A stretch of 64,000 nucleotides of DNA. Origin: Phaseolus vulgaris. Taxonomy: Eukaryota > Streptophyta > Magnoliopsida > Fabales > Fabaceae. Positions within the stretch are counted from its first letter, which is position 1. Every line of letters begins with the position of its first letter. Under the pieces are notes generated by a model. The model searched no databases, was not told the DNA's origin, and saw only the letters and a list, made by a program, of their open reading frames with translations. Below, piece by piece: positions 1 to 11,860 of this stretch. The DNA is taken from contig NC_023754.2 in the NCBI RefSeq assembly GCF_000499845.2, positions 24,090,611-24,154,610 of the forward strand. The letters run 5' to 3'. Both the position numbers and the translations under genes were made by a program.

Positions 1-1615
1 CTCTTTCAATCTAAATAACCTCATATATTCTTACATATTCTCCTATTCCCTTCTTTCTCTTTCCCATAAATCATCATATCAATCCAAACAAAGCATAAAC
101 AATGAAAAAACTTTTTTATCTCAATGAGATCAAAAGGTTTTTTTTGTTGCTCTTCCATTTTATTTAAGGTCCAATTGATTTGCTAAAAACTCATAATAAA
201 CAAATATTCCTTATAAAAAGCCCAGTTAAACAAATATTCCATAACAAAATCAGCTTAAGTTTGATATTCATGAGTTTGGGTTATTTGCCATGACAAGTTC
301 AAATACTCAATACCATGAATTAAATTACTGAATTATGCTTAACTATTATCTAATTATATTGAAGGAAGAAAAGTGTGTCATTACACTTTTTATATAATAA
401 AATTCCAAGTATTTTTATTTACTCCTTATTTGTGCTTTTATAATTTACTTGGATGATATGATAAAATGTGAATAAATGAGAAATGACAAATTTGTTATAA
501 ATACCTTTCTATTCTGCAATATTACTATTATTATTATAATTATTTTATGAATTTTTTAAATTTATCATTTTCTCAAGAAAATCGTTTAATGTATATTTTG
601 GATTGAAATTTAAGAATGAAATCAATTTAGACTACTTGTTATATTTAAATATAATATTTTATGTTTAAAGTTAATTAATAATGATTTATATATTAACATG
701 TCCCATTGTTTTTCGATTTGATTTATATATTAACATGTCCCATTGTTTTTCGATTTGATTTATATATTAACATGTCCCATTGTTTTTCGATTTGATTTAT
801 ATTTATAAATATTTGAGAATGAATTTATATTACAATTTTTATCTTTAAAATCATGTAGCTTACTGTTTAATATAAAAAACAATTTAATGAACAAACTTAT
901 TGAAACCAAAGAATAAAACATTCCTACTACTTTGTACATATAATAATATGCACCATAATCATAGATGTACACTTTTCCCACAATTATTTACTTCTTTACT
1001 TGTCTGCGCAGAAATATTCAATTTCTTTTCCTCTCTCTGTTTCAAACCCCTTCAAAAAAAAGGGAGAATCAGCCCCTAGAAAATTCCTATCCTAAATAAC
1101 ATAATATTTTCTTTCACTTCCACCTCATTTCTATGGTTTCAAGTAACAATACCCAACCAATACCAATTGAATAAAATCTTATTCCACAAAACCACAGAAC
1201 AAGAAAAGGATATACAGCATGAAGAAGAAGCCTTTGTCTGCCCATACAAAAGAAAGCATATATCGTCCAAAAGAAGTCACAAGAGCATTAGTAGATGACA
1301 AAAGTCAATAAGTGAAGAACCCCATTTTTTGTCTGATCACACAAAACAATTACAAATTCAACTAGTATTGGATAAAAGACCACTAAAATACCACTCAAAC
1401 GCAAAGGTTGTATAAATCACAAAGCATAATAAAATACACTGGAACAAGCAAAGGTTGTCAAAAGGTGCAGTAGAATTTATTCCACAACTTGGAAAATTGA
1501 GAGTTTGGGACCATAACTACCCAAGTTGACCATCCCACAAACTAGAATATTTCCATATGAGTAACTAAGGCTTAAGGGGTGCTCCCACCAGAAAGCGTAC
1601 TATTTATATAATCAT
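1..1615. other. AT-rich intergenic DNA
   Basis: No coding region is supported here. The stretch is strongly AT-rich and contains one clear 37-bp tandem repeat (listed separately). The last few hundred bases before 1616 are probably the 3' untranslated region of the ADF gene, which is read on the minus strand. Short open frames such as the one near 760-981 run straight through the tandem repeat and have low-complexity composition, so they are not treated as genes. Confidence 0.6.
684..803. repeat. 37-bp tandem repeat, three full copies
   Basis: Three consecutive identical 37-bp units occupy 684-720, 721-757 and 758-794, followed by a short partial unit. Each unit contains the core TTAACATGTCCCATTG. 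The copies are perfect by eye, which suggests recent expansion by slippage or unequal crossing-over. No function is apparent. Confidence 0.93.
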
Positions 1616-3018
1616 TTAGTTGGCACGGCTTTTGAACACATCAAGATCCATCTCAGAAGGATCAGTTGCTTGCAACTCTATTTGAATACCATCCAGCTCT
1701 CTTCTGAATCTGTCTTTGGAGCTTGCATAAATCATCTTGCTCCTGACCCTTGCTGTATCAGGAGACCTACGAACGGAAAGCAACAAAATCAATGCAGATA
1801 GAATCACATCACGGAAAACTATCTGTATATTCAAAAGCAAACATTACCACGCAATGAAAAAAATTCTGCTTTTAGGGACATTCCCTTCAGTCATATACTC
1901 AAAATCATAAACAGCATAGCGGCACTCGTCAGCAGGAAGGCTACTAGCAAAATCTTCATAGCCTTGGTTTGGCTCACCAAGCTTCTCCACAATGACTTGC
2001 TTCTGCTGCTCCTCAATCTTATAAACTATGAAACGGTGTGTCCTCTTCGCCTTCAGCTCCAAAAACCTTAACTTGCAGTCATCATGGACTGCCATACCAG
2101 ATGCTGCGTTTGCCTATTGAATTGCGGGCCATCAACCCCAAGTTGCAAAAAATATGTTATTATTTTTTTTTTCCGATTTAAATTGTTACTCCAAGAAAAA
2201 ATGAAACAAAGGAGTGCTAAATTAACAAAGTTGAAACTTATCCAAAATAAAAATCAAAATAGTTACAACATAAGAGAGTAAATTCAAAGATTGAGAACAA
2301 TGAAATGCGATAGAAATGTCGCGAAAAAACAAAGTAAATAACACTTCTACAAACACAGTATCGTCCAAACCAAGGAGCTAGAAACAAACAACAATTAGTG
2401 CCAAAGGAATAGACATCTGTAAAAGCCGTGTTATGTTTGTCGCGTCATCTTCAATACAAAAGTAATTCATATTCATTCATTAATAAATCCAATAAAAGAA
2501 CCCTGACATACTAAATCTAATAAAAGCGTAAGAATATTGTAAAAAAAAGAATAAGAATATATGTTAAAAAAAGAATATGTGCTTTAATTGAAAATTTCTC
2601 ACCGCGTAGAAGTTAAATCCTCAAGCTCATCATCCCATAAAGTAAAAAAAAAAAATCGAACCCACGCGTCAGATCCCAAAACCGATTTACCCGCAGATCA
2701 AACACATCACACATCATAAGCTGTTTAAATTGCAATCCGCATTAAAATTAAGACAATAAACTATCAATTTGGAAAAAAAAAACTCAATAGAAACACCGAA
2801 ATCAGATCTGAACACGACACGATTTTATATTTTTTTAACAAAAAAACACAAAAAAAGAGACACCGTTTAAGTTACACAATCAGATCAAATAGGAATCCAG
2901 CTCAGAAAATTCAACGGCACAGAAAAAATAAAAATCGAAATTCGCGGATTCAGTTGTTGATGCGTGAGAACAAATCGGCAACCGAAACGGAGAAAGGATA
3001 AAGAGAAAAACTGACCAT
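1616..3018 (-). CDS. ADF: Actin-depolymerizing factor (ADF/cofilin)
   Basis: ADF/cofilin binds and severs actin filaments in the cytoplasm and nucleus. I join three coding exons: 3016-3018 (the ATG alone), 1848-2113 and 1616-1766. They total 420 nt, or 139 residues, the usual plant ADF length. The 902-bp first intron begins directly after ATG (donor GTCAG) and ends with AG before the codons for ANAASG. The second intron splits a Trp codon (TG|G). The family N-terminus with Ser6, the known regulatory phosphorylation site of plant ADFs, is present. The [14 protein letters not shown] segment and the [10 protein letters not shown] actin-binding helix are also present. A GA-rich 5' leader lies near 3080-3100. 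The exact member of the ADF family cannot be fixed by eye. Confidence 0.95.
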
Positions 3019-4641
3019 GGTGATGACGATGGTGTTGGGGTGGTTGGAGAGAGCGACGGTGGAGGAGCAGATATAGGAGCGCGTGAGAGAGAGAGCGTGT
3101 GCGCGTGTGTTTCTCTGACTGATCGAGGGTTCGGAGAGGAAAGGGGGAATGAAAACTGTGGTGTGGTGGAGCGTCACAAAATTATTAATATCCGCAGCGT
3201 ATGCCTTTTGTTTTCGTTGGCCCAATGGGCCTCCTTGGGTGTTGCGGGCCCAATTCTATGGTTGTGGGCCATGGGATGCACATTTGCCTTATTGATTTTT
3301 GTGTTGTCCCGTAAATTTCACGGTCTTCCCGACCAAATGTGTCGTCTCCTGACCTGGTTCCACCTAACATCCAATCTTTCCACCTCCCAAATTCTTTCAA
3401 ACATATTATTAATCTCACCCTCCCAGTGGATTCAACTAATCAACTCATTCATATTCATCTATGCAAGCTTTAAGATTCATTTTAGAAATTTATCCTTTTT
3501 AACTGTTGAACACAATTCTCAGGATTTTATTTCTTCCAACATTATTTATCCAGATCGACTAGAGATGATGAAAATATTTCATTGTATATAAGTGAGTGCA
3601 AACCTCAAGTTTTATGGGGTTGAGTTAGGTTTAAAGTCTACTTCGTAATATGGTATCAGAGGCATTTAAAACATATCCTAACGAGTGTTTAGTGAGACTA
3701 TCGTGTCACCGCTATCGGACCACCCATAATATGTTATTCTACACACAAGCGGTCAGCATGAGGCTTAAAGTTCATAATAAACTTTAGTGTAAATTATCGT
3801 ACATCTTTTGAGTTATATCACAATTTATTGTAATTGAATTACACTTTATATATTAAGCAAACATTCAAATATTTATATTGCGTGATAATTTGTCTCTTAT
3901 TAATTTGTTTAATCTACCAAATTTGTACAAGTAATAGAATCTACACCTGGTGTTTTTTCTTGCCGTCAAATAGTATATATTTTTAATCAAAGTTAAATAG
4001 AAATATTTTTTATGTTAAGTGAGGATAATTCAAGTAACTATAGTTTTATTGACAGTTTCACCAATACAATACCCAAGCCTGTAGCAGTTGCTTGATATTT
4101 ACCTCAAATTACCACAAGATTTGGAGAGATGGACAAGTTAAAACATCACACAAGTTTAAGTGCACGAGAATGTAAACCTCACATTTTGTTTTATTTTTAA
4201 TAACACTTGTTTATGTTGTAATCACGACTTTGGAGTTTATGATAAGGGATTCATTGCATGTAAACTGAGTTTTATTTATTTTTATAAATATCTCGAAATT
4301 ATTGTGGCAGCAATGTTATAATATGATGCTTTATAAAATTTGATGTCAGTTTCAGATCTAGAATATAGTTCATGTGTAGGAGACAAGCATAGGTGCATGA
4401 AAAAGCAGGCAGAGACAGCTCGTCAACAATTATGAAGGATCTGTGGGGGGACAAATAACTTGAGAGAATTTTTTTAATTCATTATAACAGATCACCCAAT
4501 TCTTCTAAACCAAGGGTACTAAATGATTTTCGAACTCTCGAGATTGCAAATACTTTTACTTTTGTCATCTTTGAGCAACGTTGTGAGTGTATAGGAATGA
4601 GATCTCTCTTAATGTAAATAAATAAACACTGACAACATGAA
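3019..4641. other. Intergenic, with a retroelement remnant
   Basis: This stretch holds the ADF promoter and 5' leader at its left end and a TRIM/copia-like LTR fragment with a primer-binding-site-like motif at about 3545-3830. The rest is AT-rich. The plus-strand open frame over 3040-3591 overlaps the ADF leader and shows no recognisable domain, so I do not call it. The segment 4607-4641 is still homologous to the DNA just after the intact SEC20 stop codon at 34322-34356. Confidence 0.6.
3545..3830 (+). mobile_element. TRIM/copia-like LTR fragment with PBS
   Basis: The segment carries the wording typical of small legume LTR elements: ATCGACTAGAGATGA near 3553, then TATAAGTGAGTGCAAACCTC, TGGGGTTGAGTTAGG, AAAGTCTACTT and finally TGGTATCAGAGG at 3651-3662. 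The last resembles the initiator-Met tRNA primer-binding site of Ty1-copia and TRIM elements. A related fragment lies at 46012-46120. No protein-coding capacity is visible. Family assignment comes from memory of such elements. Confidence 0.6.
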
Positions 4642-7306
4642 TCATAGTTCATCATGTATTCTTTGTCCTAAAGGAGCCTCTATATTAGGAACACGATCGA
4701 CTCTGACTTGATGCAGATTCACATCTGCAACAGCTTGGGGTCTTAGGTCTGCGTGTCCCACCACACCAGCTTTTATGGCCTCAGTAATCTTTCTCTGCAA
4801 CGTAAGTAGTCCAATCCGCTTGGAAACAACATAAAGAACAGCAAGGGAGAACAACAGAAAACCAATACCAAGTATCACCCTATTCAAATAGTTAATTGTT
4901 AGCATTGGCATTCAGGAACAGCAAACGGAGTGTACTAAAATAAACTTTTTTTCAATACCTGTCCATGACATCTTGACGTTGCATTATGGAGAGGAGATTT
5001 CGTGTTCTCATCAACAAAGAGCGATGCCCTTTATATTCACTTTCAGCCCTTTTTAACACTCCAGTTGATTCATCTATACATCAAATCAATTTTGCAAAAC
5101 AAATATCCAAAACAACGTTATTATTTCACTCTCCCATAATCATATTAGTGAAAACAATTTCAGCATCTCACTTCATCAAAACCAATATCTTTGAACATTA
5201 GGTTTAACAAGAACTCCAGTACAAACAGAGAACAAAGAAGGATCTTTACATAATAAATACATCACAGGGAAGGTAAGAGAACCAGCAGAAGCTAAAATTG
5301 CACAAAGTCAGATTCCAAGAATAGAAAACTATAATTCAGAATATAATCTATACTGCACGTAAGGAGCTATAGGTAATTCAAATTTCAAACCTGTAAAAAA
5401 TGTCATTTTATTTGGTAGGATAAAAATCAGATGGACTTATCAATCAGTGGTCATAACTGATTAAAAAATTGGCTCCTAATATAAAAAAATAATGAACCAG
5501 ATAGGTTAGCCTAACACACTGTTCTCTACCATGCACTTAACAATGGCCCTAGGAACTGTTTACAGATTAATATACAAGTATGAAGTTACTAATTTTATCT
5601 TTACCGGAAGCCTGTAAAATATCCTCAAACACAATCTATGCCAAATCATACAAAAATCTTTCAATTTATTAACAATATTTATTTTCACTGCAGTACATTC
5701 ACTAGTAGTGGTAGAAAGAGAATCTGAAAAATTCACAGGAAGAAATAATCCCATCAATTTCTTCCAAAGCTTTCGAATCTAGATAATTTGAGGGCCTTGA
5801 ATATTGTTGTGTGGGGTGGACATGAAGATTCATTTCAAAAGAAAAAAAAAAGGCTTTAAAATTATGACATGGAGCATCCTGGAGCTACAAACATAATGGC
5901 TTCCAGCTAATTTGAAGCTCGTTGCCTGCAAGCTTCTTTCTTCCAATCCAACTGATTTATTTAGGCCAGCTTATAATTATTTTAAACATATCTATTAGTC
6001 CTTAGATAAATTTCACATACACTAAAAGGATAACACTAAAAGCATAATAAAAAGGGTCAAATTTTACGAAGGACTAGAGAGAACAATTAAACCAAAAGGT
6101 ATCTAAGAACTAACCTGAACCATCAACTGACGTGTACGACAAAGGCTTTCCGTTATGCTCTCTGCAGCAGATGTCATTCCAGCTTTTGTCCTGGAAGGTC
6201 ACACAATTTAGAGGACAAAAGTACTTCATCATGGCACTAAAAAATAAATAATAAAAACATGTAAAGCATAATTTAATCCCAGCCAAATGAGACACCAAGG
6301 ACATACTGTAAATTGCGCCTGCGAGCTGTGGACTCTTCTCCACCACCTAGAAGTAGTTCTCTCTCCACCATAAATAAATAATATAAGTCACACAGTACAA
6401 TGTAAAAAAACACAATGCACACAAGTCCATGATCACAATACAACATGTTTGTGGTCAAGACAGGACCTGTTTGAATATATTTGTAAACACTTTTTATATT
6501 AGTTAGACTTAACTTGCGTAGAAGTTAATATGAGAAATTTTATAAATTGGTTTATTCATAAGCTAAAACTAACTTTTTAACTTACAGAAAAACTCATTTA
6601 ATTTTTTCTTCTCATTTTCCTTTTTCAGTGTATTTGTACAGAAGTCTATACAAATAGGTCCATAATATTCTACAACAGTAGTATAAATTCAGCAGGGTGG
6701 TCATTGATTATATTAGAATATGTTCCAAATAACATCAGAAAAATTAAATAGGAAAAGTAAGTATATTGCCTCCTCCTGAGCAGCTTTCTTCAAGTTAGCC
6801 TTCGCTTGCAAATTGGCATTCCTCAGATTCAACCGCAAACTGTTCAATTTAAAAGAAAAAAAAAACTATCAACAGAAATTGCAAAACACTAAACTCACAA
6901 TCCACCACTACTTCAGATCAATGCGCTATTCAATCAATTCAATAACCAAAATACAAACAAACATGAATTTAATTTCCATTATAGGGAGAGAGTGGTTGGT
7001 CCTTTTGAGTTAGGGTTTTCCACGATTGAAGCAATGCGCGTGCAGATTGGACCTCCGGTTGGGTGGGCAACTGAGGGGCGAGAAGATCGAGGGTGAAGAG
7101 GAAGGAAGAGAGGAGGACAAGCCATCCTGAGCGATCCCGTTCAACCTAGCGAGCGAATTTTTCTCCTCTTTCTCTCTTTCTGATTTTCCGTACTCTGCGA
7201 TTGCCCCTATGTTTTCCTGCGTTTTCCTGTAGGTCTCGTCCCATTCCTTCTTCACCTTTTCTACCTCCTCCACCACCTTGTCTATCGTCGATTCTGATTC
7301 TACCAT
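4642..7306 (-). pseudogene. SEC20 SNARE pseudogene (inverted duplicate)
   Basis: This is a near-identical inverted copy of the intact SEC20 gene at 31911-34321, with the same exon order. It is broken in at least two ways. Exon 1 has lost one base near 7112 relative to the intact copy (GTCCTCC versus GTCACTCC), shifting the frame after the codons for AQDGLS. A deletion in the intron 4-5 region (near 6015-6025) has removed exon 5 entirely; in the intact gene that exon is 37 nt, so skipping it also breaks frame. The acceptor before exon 3 reads GAG here and CAG in the intact copy. Exons 2, 3, 4, 6 and 7 remain recognisable, and exon 7 still encodes the membrane anchor and terminal HDEL. It might be transcribed, but could not give full-length SEC20. 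Confidence 0.9.
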
Positions 7307-7914
7307 CTTCTCGCAATCCTTTTATTTTACTGTGTTCAACGCTTCTTTGCTTCCCCTGTTTAATGGGATCTCTAAAAAAATTGTCTCAGTTACTCAACTC
7401 TCATCTCATGTTTTTCTTTTGCCCTTCATTACTCTGTTACTAACTTCTTTTTTCTAATAATTTGACTGTCTGTGTCTGTTAGTTGCTTCACTCGTAGTTC
7501 TTTCAAAATTAAATATACTTAAAATGCATACTTTTATACTCATTAAAGATGATGGTTACATTTTTTAATTTTTATTTACATAAAACAATATATTATCTTT
7601 AATTATTCTTTATTTATTTTTTTTATACATATCAACATGATGGAAGAGAAAAAATATATTTTACTTGTCCACAAAATTTATCAACTTTTCAAAAAATATG
7701 GAAACAAAAATAGATATCTTCACACTAAATAAAATTTCCTGATTCATCCAATCATTCGAGCTATAGCAATGAAGGAAGAAAAATTTCTCTCGATATATTC
7801 GAAAATCGAATTCGATTATGTAACTTTCAGTGGAACCAAAGGCCTAGAGATGTGTAGTGGATTAGAGGAAAAACTATTTTTGTGATTTTTTATTTCAATT
7901 ATTTAATGAAGCTA

Positions 7915-9545
7915 TTTGTATGGATTTGGAGCTTAAAGCTACCATTAACAGATACATACTAGTCATTCATTAGCAACAAATTTTATAAGAACGTGTTATA
8001 AATGTAACATTTATTGACAGATATTTAACTATATACTTCTAAAAATACACTAATAAGTAAATGTTCACAGGTTTACCGGGAAACTATTCCCACTGGACAA
8101 GTGGTAGCCATAAAGCGAACTCAAAAAATCAAAGCAGGGAGCGCAAGAATTCAAAGCTGAAATTGAACTACTTTCAAGGGTCCACCACAAAAATCTGGTT
8201 AACCTTGTGGGATTCTGCTTTGAACGAGAAGAACAAATGCTGGTTGACGAGTTTGTTCCCAATGGAACTTAGAAGGATGCTCTAACATGTGTGTGTATAT
8301 ATCCAGTTTGATAGACATTTACAAAGCACTAAATTATATCTGCTTCTGAAGGATAAATTAACTTTTTAAATCCTAGTTTCAGTGTTTCATTTCTTATAAA
8401 ATGTGATATTCAAATCTGTAAATTGTTGCTTAATAACATATGTCAAATTCATAACACGGTATTTACTGTACCAATAACTAATGTACACAGGGAAATGTGG
8501 AATTGGGTTGAGTAGGAGCAGAAGGCTGAAAGTAGCCCTTGGTGCTGCTACCAGGGGTTTGGCATATCTTCATGAACACGCTGATCCCCCTATATACAGG
8601 GACATCAATCAAACAATTTACTAGATGAGAACTATAACGTTAAAGTTTCTGATTACCATCTCTCCAAGTCTACCATGGGTGATGATAAAAGATCATGATG
8701 CCAATAAAATTAAAGGAACAATGGTTTGTATACATCTTCTACGACTTTTTACTATAAAAGAAGCAACAAAATTACTAATTGGAAATTTTCAAATGCGTGG
8801 AGGTAGAATATGATTGATTGAATGCTTTCGCAGAGTTCTAAAATATTTTTCATCTAATTTTGTTCTGAATTGAGATTTTTTCATGAATTTATGTAAGCAT
8901 CTAAGCTCTTCCAGTGCAACATCTACCAAGACAAGGAAAACACATAGTCTGTCTGGGGCAAAATCTAGTTTTCAAAATCTTTTGCATTGGAGTAAATCTA
9001 ATTGAACTTTAGTGATGACTGATGAGAATGTATTCAATTCGTCAATGTAGCGCAACTTGGATCCAGATTATTATACTAGTCAGCGGTTCACTGAAAAGTG
9101 TGATGTCTGTAGTTTCGGAGTGCCAGTGCTGGACCTATTTCTAGTGCTGGACCTATTTACTGCAAAAACAGCCAATAGAATGAGGGAAATACATTGTGAA
9201 AGTGATCAGGAATACAATATAAAAGATAAAAGACTTGTATGGTCTTCACGAAACTATTGATCCAGCCATATATGTTCAGGAACACTGGAGTGTTTTGAGA
9301 AGTTTGTGGACCTTGCAATGGAATTTCAAATAGTCAGGAGTCAGGCCCACAATGAGTGAAGTGGTAAAAGAAATTGAAGACAGGATGTGATCTGTTAGTT
9401 TTAACTTAACATCTGAATCAGTAGCATTTCACTTCATCCAGTTAGGGATTTCAGGAGGTAAGTATAATGAGTTCCCAACAGGACCACCCTTACAGCAATT
9501 AATCTTTTGGTCCAAGTGCAGAACACTTATATTAAAAAAGTCAGC
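7915..9545 (+). pseudogene. LRR-RLK kinase-domain pseudogene
   Basis: This is a degraded copy of the last three kinase exons of RLK1 (21408-23010), in opposite orientation, with parts of the intervening introns. The first exon starts at 8071 after an AG and still reads [17 protein letters not shown] 2-bp loss then shifts frame, and a TTG-to-TAG change gives a stop at about 8270. In the second exon (about 8490-8720) the HRD histidine is lost (PPIYRD), the DFG motif reads DYH, and there are frameshifts and stops. The last exon (about 9053-9545) has an 18-bp tandem duplication near 9128-9163 and further breaks. No LRR, signal peptide or membrane exons precede it. It is clearly non-functional as a kinase. 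Confidence 0.92.
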
Positions 9546-10672
9546 TATTAATAAAATAGTTTAGTGCAAAATAAATAATATTCATGAAAGAATCTGTATT
9601 TTCCACTAGAGATAACTATATGACATCAGAATCACATCCAAGTCTTCTTGACAAGGGAGCATAACAATAAGCAAAAATTTGGTATTCAAACAACCATAAT
9701 GCATATTAGTTTTAACAGCAACCAGAACAGAATAGGAGTTAAGAGCTTAAGTGACGACAGCAAAGTAAAAAGTCGCAAAGATTCAAAGGCTTCGTAGGCC
9801 AACAATAGGGAATGTTGTCTGCATAGCAAAGGGAGCTTGACAACAGTCAGCTCACATTTTAGGGATAAGTCTCACATACATCTCTCTTTTTACCTTCACA
9901 TGTTACTGTCCCATCCTCTCTATAATAACGTATTGTCCTAGAAATGAGAATGGCTTAAATGTATATCTAAAAGAATGGTTCAACCTATCATTAGTTCTTA
10001 ACCAAAAAAAATCCGATACTACACTTGATATTTATCCATGAAGCATCCTATATATTTTCTTTATCCATTTTAGTAGGCACTGGAGGCTATGGTTATGTAT
10101 GCAGAGGATCTTCTCATTTTGATTGCACTTTTGTGTGAGTTCACACTTTCGCTGAGTGCACTGCAAAGGGAATTGCTCATGAATAATTGAATACAATTGA
10201 AACTCAAATCATGCTGTTCACCTTTTCACTGGTATATAAACGATCTCAATTTCCAGAGAACAAAGATATTAGCTGATAATGAGACTAAACTGAATTTTAT
10301 GTCAAGGAGCGAAGTTAGTTTCTAACCGAGGCTAAGCTATATTCTACAAACAAGCGTTTCCAATTACAAGAAAAACTGTTTAGCTCAAAATCTCTCAAAC
10401 TTAACTGCATCCACGAAAATCTTCGACTCTGTTTCAGATAACTATTGCTGAAATTGAGAAGCAACATTGAAAAAAAAGATTGGTCCAATCCACAAAACCC
10501 AAAAACATTACAATTTATAGCAATTCAGGTACATAAACAGAGTTTCCTCGTGAGAACGAGCACGATCGGCTATTGATGTAATAATAATAACCATTATAAT
10601 ATACACAAACGCAGTGAAGAAAGGAAAAAGGAGAATTCACCGAAAGAGGCAAGCGGATTGCAAAGGACGCGG
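9546..10672. other. Intergenic between the RLK pseudogene and the PH gene
   Basis: I see no gene here. The right-hand part, from roughly 10450, is probably the 3' untranslated region of the minus-strand PH-domain gene. No clear repeat or RNA gene was recognised in the rest. Confidence 0.5.
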
Positions 10673-11113
10673 TCAGCGCTTGGCAGAGTTGTTATCATAA
10701 TCGACGATCTCGGAATCGGTGACGGATCTGGAGTGCTGGACGATGGAGCGACCGATGGAGTTGATCCAGTCTTCTTTCTCCTTCTCGGAATCGGCTAGGA
10801 AGTACATGGTGTCGGAGCGCGTTGAAAGCTCGAACGCGTTTGGCTTGTTGAGGATGTCTTCGGCGCCTTTAACGGTGAGACACGTGGCGACGGGGACGAC
10901 GCCGCGTGGCCGAGAGGCTCGTGTGACGGCGGATTCCTTGAACCAGAAGAGTTTTCCCTGCTTAAGGACGAACCAACGGCGGCGCCAAGTCTTGATGTAC
11001 TCGCCCTGCTTGGTGAGCCAGCCGGTTCGCTCGGGGTTGGACCAGAACTCGACGCCGTCGTAGTCGGTGGGATTCTCGGACATGCCGGTCGCCGCACGCC
11101 ACAGGCTCGCCAT
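10673..11113 (-). CDS. PH1: Pleckstrin homology domain protein (AtPH1-like)
   Basis: This is a single-exon gene for a 146-residue protein made almost entirely of one PH domain (residues about 29-127). Such small plant PH proteins bind phosphoinositides at endosomal or plasma membranes. Visible family landmarks are the N-terminal MASLWRAATG, FWSNPERTGWLTKQG at the first strand, the basic KTWRRRWFVLK loop that contacts lipid head groups, the conserved Trp116 in the C-terminal helix, and the IGRSIVQHSRSVTDSE tail. The start at 11113 matches AtPH1 in length. An in-frame ATG at 11191 would add 26 residues but falls in the CT-rich leader and looks non-coding. A GA repeat lies in the 5' leader near 11134-11150. 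Confidence 0.95.
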   Translation of the reverse strand: MASLWRAATGMSENPTDYDGVEFWSNPERTGWLTKQGEYIKTWRRRWFVLKQGKLFWFKESAVTRASRPRGVVPVATCLTVKGAEDILNKPNAFELSTRSDTMYFLADSEKEKEDWINSIGRSIVQHSRSVTDSEIVDYDNNSAKR

Positions 11114-11734
11114 CGGAGTCGAAGATGAGAGCGTGGAGAGAGAGAGAGAGAATAAGAGCTGAGGAGAAACAAGGACAAACCGAACACTCACATTGAGTGG
11201 GCTCTTTGCCAGTAGCTTTCTAGGGTGTGGAAAAGTTTTACAAAGAGGAAAATGCCAAAATTTTGTTAATAAGACAAGTTTAAAAATTTAATCAAACTTA
11301 ACAAATGTTTATAAATATTAATATTTTATATATAGCATTAAAATATATTAATATTAATATGATTTTTATATAAAATGTATATATTTAAGTGAGATTAATA
11401 ATATATTCTTAAAAATTAATAAGTTAGTTTTATCTATAGTGACACTTATTCAAGAAAAGTCACAACATTATATATATTTATTATAAAAAAATACTATTGT
11501 AATGTATAAAAGTTATATAGAGTGGCATTTTCTAATAAATGCAATAAATAGGGTGATATTTCTAATAAATGCTATTAAATAGAGTATTAAATGGTTAGCG
11601 TAATTTTGTGGTTCGGTATAGATGCGGATTGAATGTAAGTGTGCAAACAAAAAGTACACTTAATAGTTAATATTTGAAATATATAATAATAAAGGTCCAG
11701 AATAAACTATGTATGAAAAGAAAGCTAAACTTGT

Positions 11735-11860
11735 AGCTGACAAATAAGCTAATGAATTTGACTTCGAATCATTTAGTTGCACTTCTTTGCTATAGCTGGT
11801 GCCAATATCTAAGGTTCACCAACTTGGTTGTCTTATTTAGATTTTGAATATGTTTTAAGG
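11735..11860 (-). pseudogene. Orphan LRR-RLK exon relic
   Basis: The segment matches, with scattered changes, the RLK1 exon at about 24555-24660 that encodes the last LRR and the start of the cysteine-rich region. The shared core reads TTTGCTATAGCTGGTGCCAATATCTAAGG here against TTTGCTATAGTTGGTGCCAATATCCAAGG in RLK1. Neighbouring stretches such as GGTTGTCTT and GAATATGTT keep the same order. One base is missing relative to RLK1 (GGTTCACC versus GGTTCCACC). No other RLK exons were found beside it, so it is an isolated fragment of an older duplication. Confidence 0.72.

Noticed and set aside
3040..3591. 183-codon plus-strand open frame
   Set aside because: Overlaps the ADF leader and promoter, then runs into an LTR fragment; composition is non-coding and no domain is visible.
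10719..11063. Plus-strand open frame opposite the PH gene
   Set aside because: Shadow of a GC-rich coding exon; no family resemblance.
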